A stretch of DNA of 64,000 nt from positions 52,636,355 to 52,700,354 of the forward strand of contig CM019692.1 of NCBI GenBank assembly GCA_009760885.1, given 5' to 3'. The stretch's first letter is position 1. The number at the start of each line of letters is the position of its first letter. This document shows positions 1 through 10,485 of this stretch, in pieces. Below the pieces are notes generated by a model that did no database searches, was not told the DNA's origin, and saw only the letters and a program-made list of their open reading frames with translations. This stretch comes from Achatina immaculata (taxonomy: Eukaryota; Mollusca; Gastropoda; Stylommatophora; Achatinidae). The translations under genes were made by a program, and so were the position numbers.

Positions 1-1848
1 CACAGTCAACATAGTCAACATAGTCATCATAGTCACCACAGTCAACATAGTCATCATAGTCATCATAGTCACCACAGTCAACATAGTCAACATAGTCATT
101 ATAGTCACCACAGTCAACATAGTCATCATAGTCATCATAGTCAACATAGTCACCACAGTCAACATAGTCATCATAGTCATCATAGTCAACATAGTCAACA
201 TAGTCACCACAGTCAACATAGTCATCATAGTCAACATAGTCAACATAGTCACCACAGTCAACATAGTCATCATAGTCATCATAGTCAACATAGTCAACAT
301 AGTCACCACAGTCAACATAGTCATCATAGTCATCATAGTCAACATAGTCAACATAGTCACCACAGTCACCATAGTCATCATAGTCAACATAGTCAACACA
401 GTCACCATAGTCATCATAGTCATCATAGTCAACATAGTCAACACAGTCACCATAGTCATCATAGTCAACATAGTCAACACAGTCAACATAGTCAACATAG
501 TCACCACAGTCAACATAGTCATCATAGTCAACATAGTCAACACAGTCACCATAGTCATCATAGTCATCATAGTCAACATAGTCATCATAGTCACCATAGT
601 CATCATAGTCATCATAGTCACCACAGTCACCATAGTCAACATAGTCAACATAGTCACCATAGTCAACATAGTCAACATAGTCAACATAGTCACCATAGTC
701 AACATAGTCAACATAGTCGCCATAGTCACCATAGTCACCATAGTCACCATAGTCAACATAGTCACCACAGTCACCACAGTCACCATAGTCACCATAGTCA
801 CCATAGTCAACATAGTCAACATAGTCACCATAGTAAACATAGTCACCACAGTCACCATAGTCACCATAGTCACCATAGTCACCATAGTCACCATAGTCAC
901 CACAGTCACCACAGTCACCATAGTCACCACAGTCACCATAGTCACCACAGTCACCATAGTCACCATAGTCACCATAGTCAACATAGTCACCACAGTCACC
1001 ACAGTCACCATAGTCACCATAGTCAACATAGTCACCACAGTCACCATAGTCACCATAGTCACCATAGTCAACATAGTCACCACAGTCACCATAGTCAACA
1101 TAGTCACCATAGTCAACATAGTCAACATAGTCACCACAGTCACCACAGTCACCATAGTCACCATAGTCAACATAGTCACCACAGTCACCACAGTCACCAT
1201 AGTCACCATAGTCACCATAGTCACCATAGTCAACATAGTCACCACAGTCACCATAGTCACCATAGTCAACATAGTCACCATAGTCAACATAGTCACCACA
1301 GTCACCACAGTCACCACAGTCACCACAGTCACCATAGTCACCATAGTCACCACAGTCACCACAGTCACCATAGTCACCATAGTCACCATAGTCACCATAG
1401 TTAACATAGTCACCACAGTCACCATAGTCACCACAGTCACCATAGTCACCATAGTCACCACAGTCAACATAGTCAACATAGTCAACATAGTCACCACAGT
1501 CACCACAGTCACCATAGTCACCATAGTCACCACAGTCAACATAGTCAACATAGTCAACATAGTCACCATAGTCAACATAGTCACCACAGTCACCATAGTC
1601 ACCACAGTCACCATAGTCACCACAGTCACCATAGTCACCACAGTCACCATAGTCACCATAGTCAACATAGTCACCACAGTCACCATAGTCACCATAGTCA
1701 CCACAGTCACCGCAGTCACCATAGTCACCATAGTCACCATAGTCACCATAGTCAACATAGTCACCACAGTCACCATAGTCAACATAGTCACCATAGTCAA
1801 CATAGTCACCACAGTCACCACAGTCACCATAGTCACCATAGTCGCCAT
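1..1848. repeat. 9-bp minisatellite array, truncated by the window start
   Basis: About 205 tandem copies of a 9-bp unit of the form CAYAGTCAH run without a break from base 1, so the array begins outside the window. Variation is almost confined to positions 3 and 9. In the first 400 bases the variants repeat in blocks of about 6 units (54 bp), while from about 600 on the array is dominated by units ending in C. Because 9 is a multiple of 3, the plus frame at base 1 stays open to a TAA at 1402 and would read as His-Ser-Gln/His repeats. No start codon, splice signal or flanking coding sequence supports translation, so I treat it as non-coding. Confidence 0.97.
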
Positions 1849-1935
1849 ACCTGATCTCAAGCTAGCTCGAGACTCAACATCTACACAGCACCGGCTGCAA
1901 AAAACACTATTTGTAGTTCGAAGAATAAGAATAAG

Positions 1936-2157
1936 AAGATGATGATGATGATGATAATGATGATGATGATGATGATGAAGGAGGAGGAGGAGGAGAAGAA
2001 GAAAAAGAAGAAGACTGTTTCTATATCCGGGGTTAAGATGATGATCAGAACAGATGTTAGGGAAAGTTGCTTGTCCTCTTTAAACCAAGATATGGCTCCT
2101 CCTCTGATAGAATCTGCGTTCGTGACCTTCATATTCACCTACAAACACACACACACA

Positions 2158-2216
<59 letters not shown>

Positions 2217-2218
2217 GG
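1936..2218. repeat. cluster of simple repeats (GAT, GGA, CA, GA, GACA)
   Basis: A GAT tract passes into GGA/GAA at 1936-2012. A CA tract (about 2144-2160) runs directly into GA (2161-2200) and GACA (2200-2216). Apparent open frames here encode only homopolymers and are not genes. Confidence 0.9.
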
Positions 2219-3329
2219 AGTCTAAATGGCAACCAAGATCCCATGACAATCAAGGTCACTTTCTCAGAGCTGAACGAGTAGAAACACGTTCCTATATTTT
2301 TCTGCATTAATTCCTGTATAAAGATTGCTTCAACTCTCCAAAGTGTAGACTTGCTTTGAGAAACTAAACCTAGTTTTTAACTCATTAAAGAAGTGAATAC
2401 TTCATGGGCTAGCTTAATCAAATCTCATATTCTCATTGCTATTGTTTGGATTAAATATTCCGTCTCTGATAATCAACTTCTTTTACTGCTACCAACAACT
2501 GATTATAGGCATTTATGCCATGAAAGCAGGCCCTATGTGAGGGGCTGAAGTTAGTACTTCTGTGCGAAAGGGTACCCTTAAACCGAAGAGGGCCAGATGG
2601 TAATGAGATTGAGAGGCCAGTTAAAAAGGGACCCAGAGGCAAAACGCGGATTTGCAAAGAGACCCGAAAATACGAGTAGTTTTGCAGTATCTTATAAAGT
2701 TCCTTTCCGACAACCTGCTTTGGAGTTACAGCCAAATAATAATAATAATAATAAACTTCATTACCTTAAGAATTAAGATTACCTACATTTTTACAAGTAC
2801 AGAAAGAGACCAGACAGTTCACGACTAAAAGAAGTTCAAAGACTTTCTCAAGATTTTCTCAGAAACCTTCACACAATCCCCCCCCCCCCTTTTCCTCGGA
2901 AGAAGTTAAAAACTCTTACCGGAGATTTTCTCTGTCGGAACGAAAGATTCTCTGCGGGGTAAGCTGAACGAAGATAGTTCGGTGTGTGATGTGATGACGC
3001 TAATATGTTTGAAAAAAAAAATATGATGGCGTTGTCAGCGATAATGGCGATGTCGAGGGTGCTTGGCTAATAGTAAATGCTATTAAAACGTTCTCTAGGA
3101 GGAGTTGTCGAAAACTGGGCAGCATGAAAACGATAATTTTTACGGTGGAGGAGAATTTCAAGCACGTGAAGATCTATGTTTTTATAAGAACTGGCTTGAC
3201 CGGAAACAAGGTGTTTGCGATTGGAACTCTTGTTCTATAGTTCTATGTTGTTTTCCACCACTTTCAATGCAACATGTGAATGTTTGTAGAGTTAATTATG
3301 ATCTTTAACTGTAACTGTAACAAAAAAGG
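2219..3329. other. no gene recognised
   Basis: AT-rich sequence with an (AAT)n run at 2736-2751 and a C tract at about 2879-2889. No open frame with recognisable protein similarity, no tRNA-like sequence and no obvious tandem repeat were seen. Confidence 0.6.
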
Positions 3330-3742
3330 CCTAGCTCTGTTGCTGGTCTTAGGGAGCGGCTTCATTACTCTCGGGGCGGGCCCATACGAGCCTTTGACAT
3401 CAGGATTTCCTTCAGTGTCTTTAGTGAGGTGACTCCAATGTTGTGTTGATTGTGTGTTTGCCCGTGATCTAGCGTTTGGCTGGGATTTGCAGCCACCTCA
3501 TTCGTCTACGTGAAATGCAATGAGTCGTATGCGATAGGTACACAGAAGGAAGTTGCCTTGTATTTGTTCATGGAAGTGTTGCTTGATGGATTTGTACAGG
3601 TCCGATTTGTCTATTTTGATGAGCCCCTCTAGCTTGGCCCTTGCTGCAAGCTGGTTCGGCTTTGCTGTTTCCGTCGACTATGGCATGGCTGGGACAGTAT
3701 ATCCATGCGATGTGTTTGATGTGGGATTTAATCTTTAGATAT
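3330..3742 (-). pseudogene. I-like LINE fragment: C-terminal end of an RNase H domain, frameshifted
   Basis: Translating the minus strand from about 3738 gives a stretch reading HIAWIYCPSHAIVDGNSKAE, which resembles the last conserved RNase H block of I-type non-LTR retrotransposons (a PGHxGVxGNExAD pattern). Glycine and Asp are replaced at several consensus positions. After about 30 residues the similarity moves to another frame (LEGLIKIDKSDLYKSIK), indicating an indel, and ends at a stop near 3512. RNase H in such elements removes RNA from the RNA:DNA hybrid during reverse transcription. The fragment has no RT or endonuclease attached and is surely dead. The family assignment is by remembered motif pattern only. 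Confidence 0.55.
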
Positions 3743-3869
3743 TAAATAAAAGCTATGAGTATGAAAGGTATAAGCTGTGAACCGACGTCACACGGTCAAA
3801 CCATGTGCTCTGCTGCCTAATCAGTAATTGACCAGAAACTACCGGCTAGTGTCGCCGTCAGTCCCAACT

Positions 3870-4072
3870 CCGTAGCTAGCGGTGTCATTTATCTTATTTC
3901 CCAGAGAGTTAATCCTGGTACCCATTTTTTCTTGAAGCTGGGTGAACCTCGGGATTTTTTTTTTTGCGAGCCACGGTTTAACCTTTACCGCATGAGTGGA
4001 AATCGAAATCTGGTCGCCTTGTCGGCGAGAGCGAGTGACTAATCCATTGCGCTAACGCGGCTGAACTCCAGA
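3870..4072 (-). mobile_element. tRNA-derived SINE
   Basis: The minus strand starts near 4068 with a tRNA-like head: an A-box-like TTAGCGCAATGGATTAG and a degenerate B box (AGATTTCGATTTCC) about 40 bases later. It continues through an A/T spacer (3957-3966) into a body containing GGTTCACCCAGC and AATGGGTACCAGG. The same body motif follows the tRNA head in the plus-strand SINE at 15375-15660, which supports a shared family. The internal pol III promoter boxes are decayed, so this copy is probably inactive. Confidence 0.75.
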
Positions 4073-4298
4073 AATAAATTTTTGTGTGTATGAAAAACTG
4101 GTCTTTACGCTCATTTTTCAGGAAGTTGGGATAGTTCAGCAATTCAGACGTTTCCCAGACTGGAAAAACATGAAAATCTGTTCTGTCTGATTAGAGATGA
4201 AAGATAATGAATTAGAATAATGAGGCAGGTCATCCGAAGGGTTGAGACATAAACCCATCCCTCTCCACAATTAAAGTACATAAAAAGTTTCAGTGTAT

Positions 4299-4466
4299 CA
4301 TTCATTCACTTGCATGTCCCCTGCGGAACTTTGCCTCCTTAACAGCTCTTCTGTAGGCCTCTCGATTGTGTGCAAAATGGCCTGCTGCTGATGCATCCAT
4401 TTGCAGATCATCAACAATGTCTTGCAGCCATCTTCGCCTTTGTCTTCCTCTCTTTCTTTCTCAGTG
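4299..4466 (-). mobile_element. RTE-like LINE 3' end fragment
   Basis: On the minus strand this encodes the end of an RTE-type polyprotein (residues like RRWLQDIVDDLQMDASAAGH), followed by the 3' tail with TTCA/ATGA repeats. The same segment recurs at 9121-9276, 22654-22955, 57367-57560 and 60120-60300, always ending in a tetranucleotide tail. It is 5'-truncated to under 170 bases. Confidence 0.85.
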
Positions 4467-4469
4467 TAT

Positions 4470-5980
4470 AAATGCGTAAAACTAAATAAACAGATGCTGT
4501 GTATACAAAGCCATTGCGGTAAAGCTGTAATTTAAACATAATAATTGGCTATTTTTTTAACGGTGCAAACAGCTTTATTCATAAGAAAGAGAGAACGTTC
4601 CAGCTGTGTACTTCGTTAATTAATAAAGCTGTTCTTAGCTTTTTGAACGTAGTCACAATTAAACTAAAGCGACAGCACAGAACGTCAAAAATACATGGAT
4701 TTTTATCCATTTACACTATTTAATCTCTTAATCACGCTGTGAAGTTAATCCATTACATCTTAAGCACTTTTTTTTCCTATGCTGACACACAACTATGACA
4801 TATCGCTGGATTAATAAGGTCAGAAAATATGATCTAAATATCATACGTCTTCTGCTTCTACAAAAAAAGGCATGTAATCTGGACATTAATTGCCACTTTA
4901 AATCAATTTACACCCATATTTATTCATTAAACTGTTTACTTTGGCATAGTCTGGTCCTCGTTTTACAGATGCCATGGAACTTTGTCCAGCTTAATTCGTT
5001 TACAGTTTCCATATGGGAGGAAACTTGAAGAATAAATTCGAGCTAGCACGCGAAAACCAGATGACAAGGCGAAACGTTAAAACTCTCTGAGGTGCGTTAT
5101 TGCTGATAACCAGGGACTTATATTACAGCAATATTTACACTGAAGCGTTGTAGAGAAGGTGAAAAAAAAAAAGAGAGATTCTGGCGAGGAAATCTATCGT
5201 AACTTTTACCTCCCCCCCCCCCACCCCACTTTTTTTTTCTTCTGCTTCTTCTTCTGTTTTTTTTTTTCATTTGTTTGTGAGGTTGTAATAAATTTTTCCC
5301 GCATTAAAGATTGCAAAATGGATAGGGGGAATGTTTTTCCCCCGTTTTTTAGGTTCATGTTTCAAAGATTTTTAGATAAAGTTATGAGATTTAACTGTTT
5401 GTTTATATGTTTGTGTTTGATATTTACACAAAAAATTATTTTATTTGTAAGAATGCTACATTTCTATTTTTGTATCTTTCATACAGAATTTCTTCAGTTT
5501 TCAGAGTTTAAACTCTGACAGCTTCGTTTTTAAAGAGGTATTGATGACGTGGCCATTTTAAAGCTGCGACAGCCATAGCAAGCCGACAGCGGATTTTTTC
5601 CTGCTATAAATTCAAGAGACAAAGAGCAAGACCTCATAAAAGATGTGTGGTTGGAGTTAAATAAACACTCATGCATAAACATCACCGAGACCACTCATAT
5701 GGGCCAAAAATGCCAACCCGCTGCGTCGACACCTTACGCTACAAGAAGAAGGATAAAGTAAAGCTAAGCAAAGTAAAGTAAAGTAATTTTTTTTTACCAC
5801 CGGTGCTTATAAATATGCAAAATATTGCTATTATATGCTCATTATAGACTTTATATGTGTCCTCGTTCTGATGATTTTAGCATAGTAAAAGTGGCAGAAT
5901 AATTCAAGTTTTAAATGGCGAAAACTGTCTGCTACTCCATAATATTCCCTTCGACTTCCCATCTTTTTCGGCCAAAAAAT
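4470..5980. other. no gene recognised; one ribozyme-like motif
   Basis: AT-rich, with poly-C/poly-T stretches at 5210-5270. A candidate degenerate hammerhead-like core lies at 5058-5078 (CAGATGACAAGGCGAAACGTT). Open frames here lack protein similarity and consist largely of Phe, Leu and Cys from the poly-T sequence. Confidence 0.5.
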
Positions 5981-5981
5981 T

Positions 5982-6183
5982 ATTCGTTTACAGTCTAACA
6001 AACAGCTGTATTAAGCATTCGTTTACAGTCTAACAAACAGCTGTATTAAGCATTCGTTTACAGTCTAACAAACAGCTGTATTAAGCATTCGTTTACAGTC
6101 TAACAAACAGCTGTATTAAGCATTAGTTTACAGTCTAACAAACAGCTGTATTAAGCATTCGTTTACAGTCTAACAAACAGCTG
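5982..6183. repeat. 35-bp tandem repeat, about 6 copies
   Basis: Units begin at 5982, 6017, 6052, 6087, 6122 and 6157 (start ATTCGTTTACAG), the last one partial. Copies are nearly identical: one has a C-to-A change at position 4, and the final unit diverges in its last bases. This implies recent amplification. Confidence 0.95.
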
Positions 6184-6620
6184 CAATGAATATTTTTAAA
6201 AACTGCTATTAACGAGAATACTACATGCTGAAACAGACTTTTACTTCATATTTTTTGTTACTGCTAACATCCATCTGATTAAATAAACTATTTGTCCGAT
6301 CTAAAACTAAACTTTATGTAAAAAAAGAAGAGAAAAAGAATGAACGTGAGATATATCAGCACTGTAAAACGCGACGTTTAAAATCTTTCGCTAATACATA
6401 CTGAAACCTTTTCTCAGCTGTTGTTTTGCTTTTTCCGTACTTACTATTGCGTTCACCTCCCGTACATTTGTGAACCTTCGTAGTTTATGAGTCTTCGCGT
6501 GTGAGCAAACCTGAACACTAGTCTATTCCCATGATTCATTTGGTTTCTCAAGAATTTCTGACTAAACTGGGGGGGGGGGGGAACAGTACTGTACTTTAGA
6601 CAATTAAAAACCTTCTGTCT
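6184..6620. other. no gene recognised
   Basis: AT-rich spacer between two tandem arrays. A 12-base G run lies at about 6571-6582, just before the next array. Nothing else stands out. Confidence 0.5.
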
Positions 6621-7135
6621 TTGGCAACGATCCCCTGTACTTCATATCTTTCTTGGCAACGATCCCATGTACTTCATATCTTTCTTGGCAACGATCCCCT
6701 GTACTTCATATCTTTCTTGGCAACGATCCCCAGTACTTCATATCTTTCTTGGCAACGATCCCATGTACTTCATATCTTTCTTGGCAACGATCCCCTGTAC
6801 TTCATATCTTTCTTGGCAACGATCCCAAGTACTTCATATCTTTCTTGGCAACGATCCCATGTACTTCATATCTTTCTTGGCAACGATCCCATGTACTTCA
6901 TATCTTTCTTGGCAACGATCCCCTGTACTTCATATCTTTCTTGGCAACGATCCCCAGTACTTCATATCTTTCTTGGCAACGATCCCCTGTACTTCATATC
7001 TTTCTTGGCAACGATCCCCTGTACTTCATATCTTTCTTGGCAACGATCCCAAGTACTTCATATCTTTCTTGGCAACGATCCCATGTACTTCATATCTTTC
7101 TTGGCAACGATCCCCTGTACTTCATATCTTTCTTG
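6621..7135. repeat. 32-bp tandem repeat, 16 copies
   Basis: Unit begins TTGGCAACGATCCC and ends CATATCTTTC. Copies differ almost only at the two bases after ATCCC (CT, AT, CA or AA). Since 32 is not divisible by 3, all three plus frames stay open and give interleaved repetitive products; this is a by-product of the repeat and no evidence of coding. Confidence 0.96.
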
Positions 7136-7139
7136 GGCA

Positions 7140-7763
7140 CTTATCATTTTTGTGATGAACTTCAGGAAAACGAATCTTCTGTAACCCGCGACACATGTAA
7201 GGACAAAGGACAAAATACTGAAAAAAAAATGCTTAGGACATGATAAGATGGACGTGTATGGACAACAGAACAAATATCACAGTTTTCCTAAGAACTCACA
7301 ACGCACCTTTCTCCTGCTCCACATCAACCTTCAGTTCCATTGACCCTCGACACGTCAGGCCCGTCTTTAGCTGCCCCACCGCAATAAATCACCTGGTTTT
7401 TTTTCTTCATAAAACTACGTTTGATCTATGTATCCAGAGAATTTTGTTGCAACCTGGAAGACAATGTTTCCCGAGTATTTACCCACTGATTCCTTTCATG
7501 TTCTGTGATATTAAGCGCGCTAAAAGCATAAATATTTATCTCGTGTAGTTTTATGATGCTAATAAATTCTCTTTATAGCTTCATTTTTTTAGTCTGCATA
7601 TTAATTAATATAAGTGTAAGGTGAATTATCTTGATATTTCTTTTTTTTAATAATAAAAAAGTATCAGATTCAGTGATCTGCGATAATGATGTAATCAAAA
7701 ATTTATCGGGTTAAGTAATCTATGATAATGGTGCTATACACCTTTAGAGCAAGATCATTCTTT
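7140..7763. other. no gene recognised
   Basis: Spacer between two arrays, AT-rich towards the right. No recognisable gene or repeat family. Confidence 0.5.
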
Positions 7764-8382
7764 ATTGTGTATGTTGCCCTGCCTTCTATATTTCGCGTGC
7801 TTTAATCCTTTCTTGTGTATCTTCCCTGTCTTCTATACTTCGCGTGCTGTAGTCTTTTCTTGCGTATGTTGTTCTGCCTTCCATACTTCGCGTGCTGTAG
7901 TCTTTTCTTGCGTATGTTGCTCTGCCTTCCATACTTCGCGTGCTGTAGTCTTTTCTTGTTTATGTTGCTCTGTCTTCCATACTTCGCGTGCTGTAGTCTT
8001 TTCTTGTTTATGTTGCTCTGTCTTCCATACTTCGCGTGCTGTAGTCTTTTCTTGTTTATGTTGCTCTGTCTTCCATACTTCGCGTGCTGTAGTCTTTTCT
8101 TGCGTATGTTGCTCTGCCTTCCATACTTCGCGTGCTGTAGTCTTTTCTTGTTTATGTTGCTCTGTCTTCCATACTTCGCGTGCTGTAGTCTTTTCTTGTT
8201 TATGTTGCTCTGTCTTCCATACTTCGCGTGCTGTAGTCTTTTCTTGTTTATGTTGCTCTGTCTTCCATACTTCGCGTGCTGTAGTCTTTTCTTGCGTATG
8301 TTGCTCTGCCTTCCATACTTCGCGTGCTGTAGTCTTTTCTTGTTTATGTTGCTCTGTCTTCCATACTTCGGATGCTTTAATC
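7764..8382. repeat. 48-bp tandem repeat, about 13 copies, two interspersed variants
   Basis: Unit contains CTTCCATACTTCGCGTGCTG. Two linked variants alternate irregularly: one has TTGCGTATG paired with CTGCCTT, the other TTGTTTATG paired with CTGTCTT. The first two and the last copy are more diverged, as expected at array edges. With 48 divisible by 3 the array is open on both strands (16-residue periods); no coding evidence beyond that. Confidence 0.95.
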
Positions 8383-8621
8383 TTCTACTTGCTGCTGAAG
8401 AAGCCCCCCCCCCCCCTCTTCGTTCTGCTTGTTTAGGTACCCCATGATGCATTTCTGACCAGGATGGCCGGCAGTGTAGTCTTCCATAAGAAATGGGTCT
8501 TTGTCCAGAATGGGTCTTTATCCAGAAGCTTCCACACATCTATGACCCTCAGTTTTGAACATCAAGATGTTTTGATGCTCAGATACACATTTTTACCTAT
8601 AGGAAACAACGAAGCTTTCGT

Positions 8622-8995
8622 ACAGTGAAAGTAAGAGAACAAAGTGTTGTATCATTACACCTTGAAAAAAAAAAACGTAGTCAAAGCACTTTGAGACAAG
8701 AGAGAAAGAGAAATACCCGAGACTTGAACCACAGACTCTGGTATGACGAACAACCGTCTAGGCGCGAGAGAACAGCGGATTAATGAACTACGCTATCTAG
8801 CACCCCCAGTAGTTCGTTAATCCGCTGTTCTCTCGTGGCTAGACGGCTGCTCGTCCTACCAGAGTCCGTGGTTCAAGTCTTGGGTAATAATCTTCTTGTG
8901 AGTTTTCTCTCTCTCTGATGTCTAAGACTGTTTTGTCTACGATTTGTTCGAGGCCTAATCATGCAACACTGTGTTCTCTTACTTTATTGCTCCGA
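8622..8995. repeat. long imperfect inverted repeat formed by two head-to-head SINE copies
   Basis: Arms of roughly 170-185 bases (about 8622-8792 and 8809-8995) are reverse complements with mismatches and small indels, around a 16-base centre. Each arm begins at the centre with a tRNA-like head: the right arm reads TAGTTCGTTAATCCGC, then a B-box-like GTGGTTCAAGTCTTG at about 8868-8882. The outer ends share GTAAGAGAACA on the left and its complement on the right. A transcript of this region would fold into a long hairpin. Confidence 0.85.
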
Positions 8996-9120
8996 TCTTG
9001 TCTGCCCGCATGGAGCTACGACCAGATTGTGCTGAGAAGCCCGTGCTGTAAAGGTGTTGAAACACAAACGTCGTATCGGACTGGGAGTGGGTCACAGTGG
9101 CCAGCATGAAGACCTGAAAT

Positions 9121-9276
9121 GAATTCATTCATTCATTCATTCATTTATTTGCATGTACCTTGCGGAACTTTGCCTCCCAAACAGCAATCTTGTAGGCCTC
9201 TCGGTTGTGAGAAAGATGGCCTGCTGCTGATGCATCCATTTGCAGATCGTCAGCGATGTCTTGCAGCCATCTTTTG
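9121..9276 (-). mobile_element. RTE-like LINE 3' end fragment
   Basis: Same 3'-end segment as at 4299-4466, in the same orientation, with a (CATT)n tail at 9121-9147. The 5' truncation is at about 9276, inside the codons for the WLQDI motif. Confidence 0.85.
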
Positions 9277-9279
9277 ACT

Positions 9280-9965
9280 TTCCATTATTGCTGTTTGGGT
9301 TTCTTGGTATATTTCCAGAAGATAGTTTACCATTGCTTTCCTTCCGGCAGTGATTGTACTAGTCATTGATCGTAGCCATTGTCCCTACATTGCGATAATC
9401 TGTCTAACATCATAGAATGGTGACCATAACCAACATTATCTGTCAGCTGCTCTCCCATTCCATCCACCACCTGCTCCCATTCAGAAAGAATTATTTTCTC
9501 CAGCAGGCTCCACGATCGTGGGACCACATCAACCCTGCTCTATGAGCCAGACTGAACCTGTTTATTAAGAGCACCAGAAAAAAATGTGAAATCCGGACTG
9601 GTGAGCACATGTTTTGTGGTCCTGATAACTGCCTTTACATTTTACACCTTTTTCCCCGAGTTGTTTGCTTACCTTGCAGTAGATGACGTGAAGATTATCA
9701 TTAATGAGTATTTTATCTTCATTCAGTAGCCATGATGAAACTGGTGTAGTCTTCTTTGTCTATGAAGAGTGTTTTTTTGCTTGAGATGTTTACATGTGAT
9801 TTGTGATTACCTTAACCAGTACATGGGGAGATTATCGAATAAGAAAGAGGCAAACCAAAACTTTTTGTGGTCGTCGTTTACCGTGACCGGTTTATATTAT
9901 CAATAACGTAGTAAAAGCATAATAATCAAAGGGTAGCTGGGACCCGTAGACTGTTCATGCTCATT
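9280..9965. other. no gene recognised; probably intron or 3' flank of the MyoD-like gene
   Basis: If the intron of the MyoD-type gene is normal, this lies within it or beyond its end. I searched for a short exon resembling MyoD exons 2 or 3 on the minus strand and could not support one. Confidence 0.4.
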
Positions 9966-9967
9966 TA

Positions 9968-10330
9968 GTATGGAAGAGAATCCGCCAGTTTTTACTTTGG
10001 TTCAACATGTGACCATTTTTTAAAGATAAAATCTCACTGCTAAGATGACAAGAACAAAAATCTTCAAGCGAACATTTATTTTTCGCTGATGTTTGTAAAG
10101 TGTGCTTAATTTTACACTTTAAAAAAAGCGAAAAGTACTGAATGAGAAAAAAAGGTATTTCGGAATGTACTTCATACAAGATGAAAGACAGGTACGGGTT
10201 TTAAAAAATCCTAATGCGATCATTGCATATATGACATCACTTCTTCGCTTTATGGTCCATTCTTTCCATGGACTGTGGAGAATAGATCGCTGGAGCTGTA
10301 GCTGAAAGTTATGTACAATCTTCTACTCCC
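9968..10330 (+). repeat. dispersed repeat, copy 1 (second copy at 46475-46830)
   Basis: The stretch aligns over about 230 bases with 46480-46710 in the same orientation. Shared blocks include CCAGTTTTxACTTxGTTCA, CGAACATTTA, GGTATTTCGGAA and GTACTTCATxCAAG. Later parts also correspond loosely (CTGAAAGTTATGTA against ATGAAAGTTGTAGA). No tRNA head, coding sequence or terminal repeats were found, so the class is unknown. It lies in the presumed first intron of the MyoD-like gene. Confidence 0.75.
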
Positions 10331-10485
10331 TGCTTGGTAAGCCAGCGTCTCTACCATATAGAAGCGCGCCGATTATCCAAATACATTATTTTAGGAAAGA
10401 CATATCTTTTAAATCTGTGGACTCGGATAGTTTAGTAAAATAATTGGTTCGGCACACAACAAGCAAGTAAGAAATAGATACTTAC

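Noticed and set aside
6621..7184. Three overlapping open frames of 160-196 codons
   Set aside because: They are different frames of the same 32-bp tandem array; none has non-repetitive coding sequence.
7765..8539. Long open frames on both strands (up to 245 codons)
   Set aside because: Produced by a 48-bp period free of stops; opposing frames are equally open, which argues against coding.
10432..10485. 17-residue C-terminal extension of the MyoD-like protein before a stop
   Set aside because: It follows a consensus splice donor at the position where the family has an intron; hydrophobic and unlike any MyoD C-terminus.
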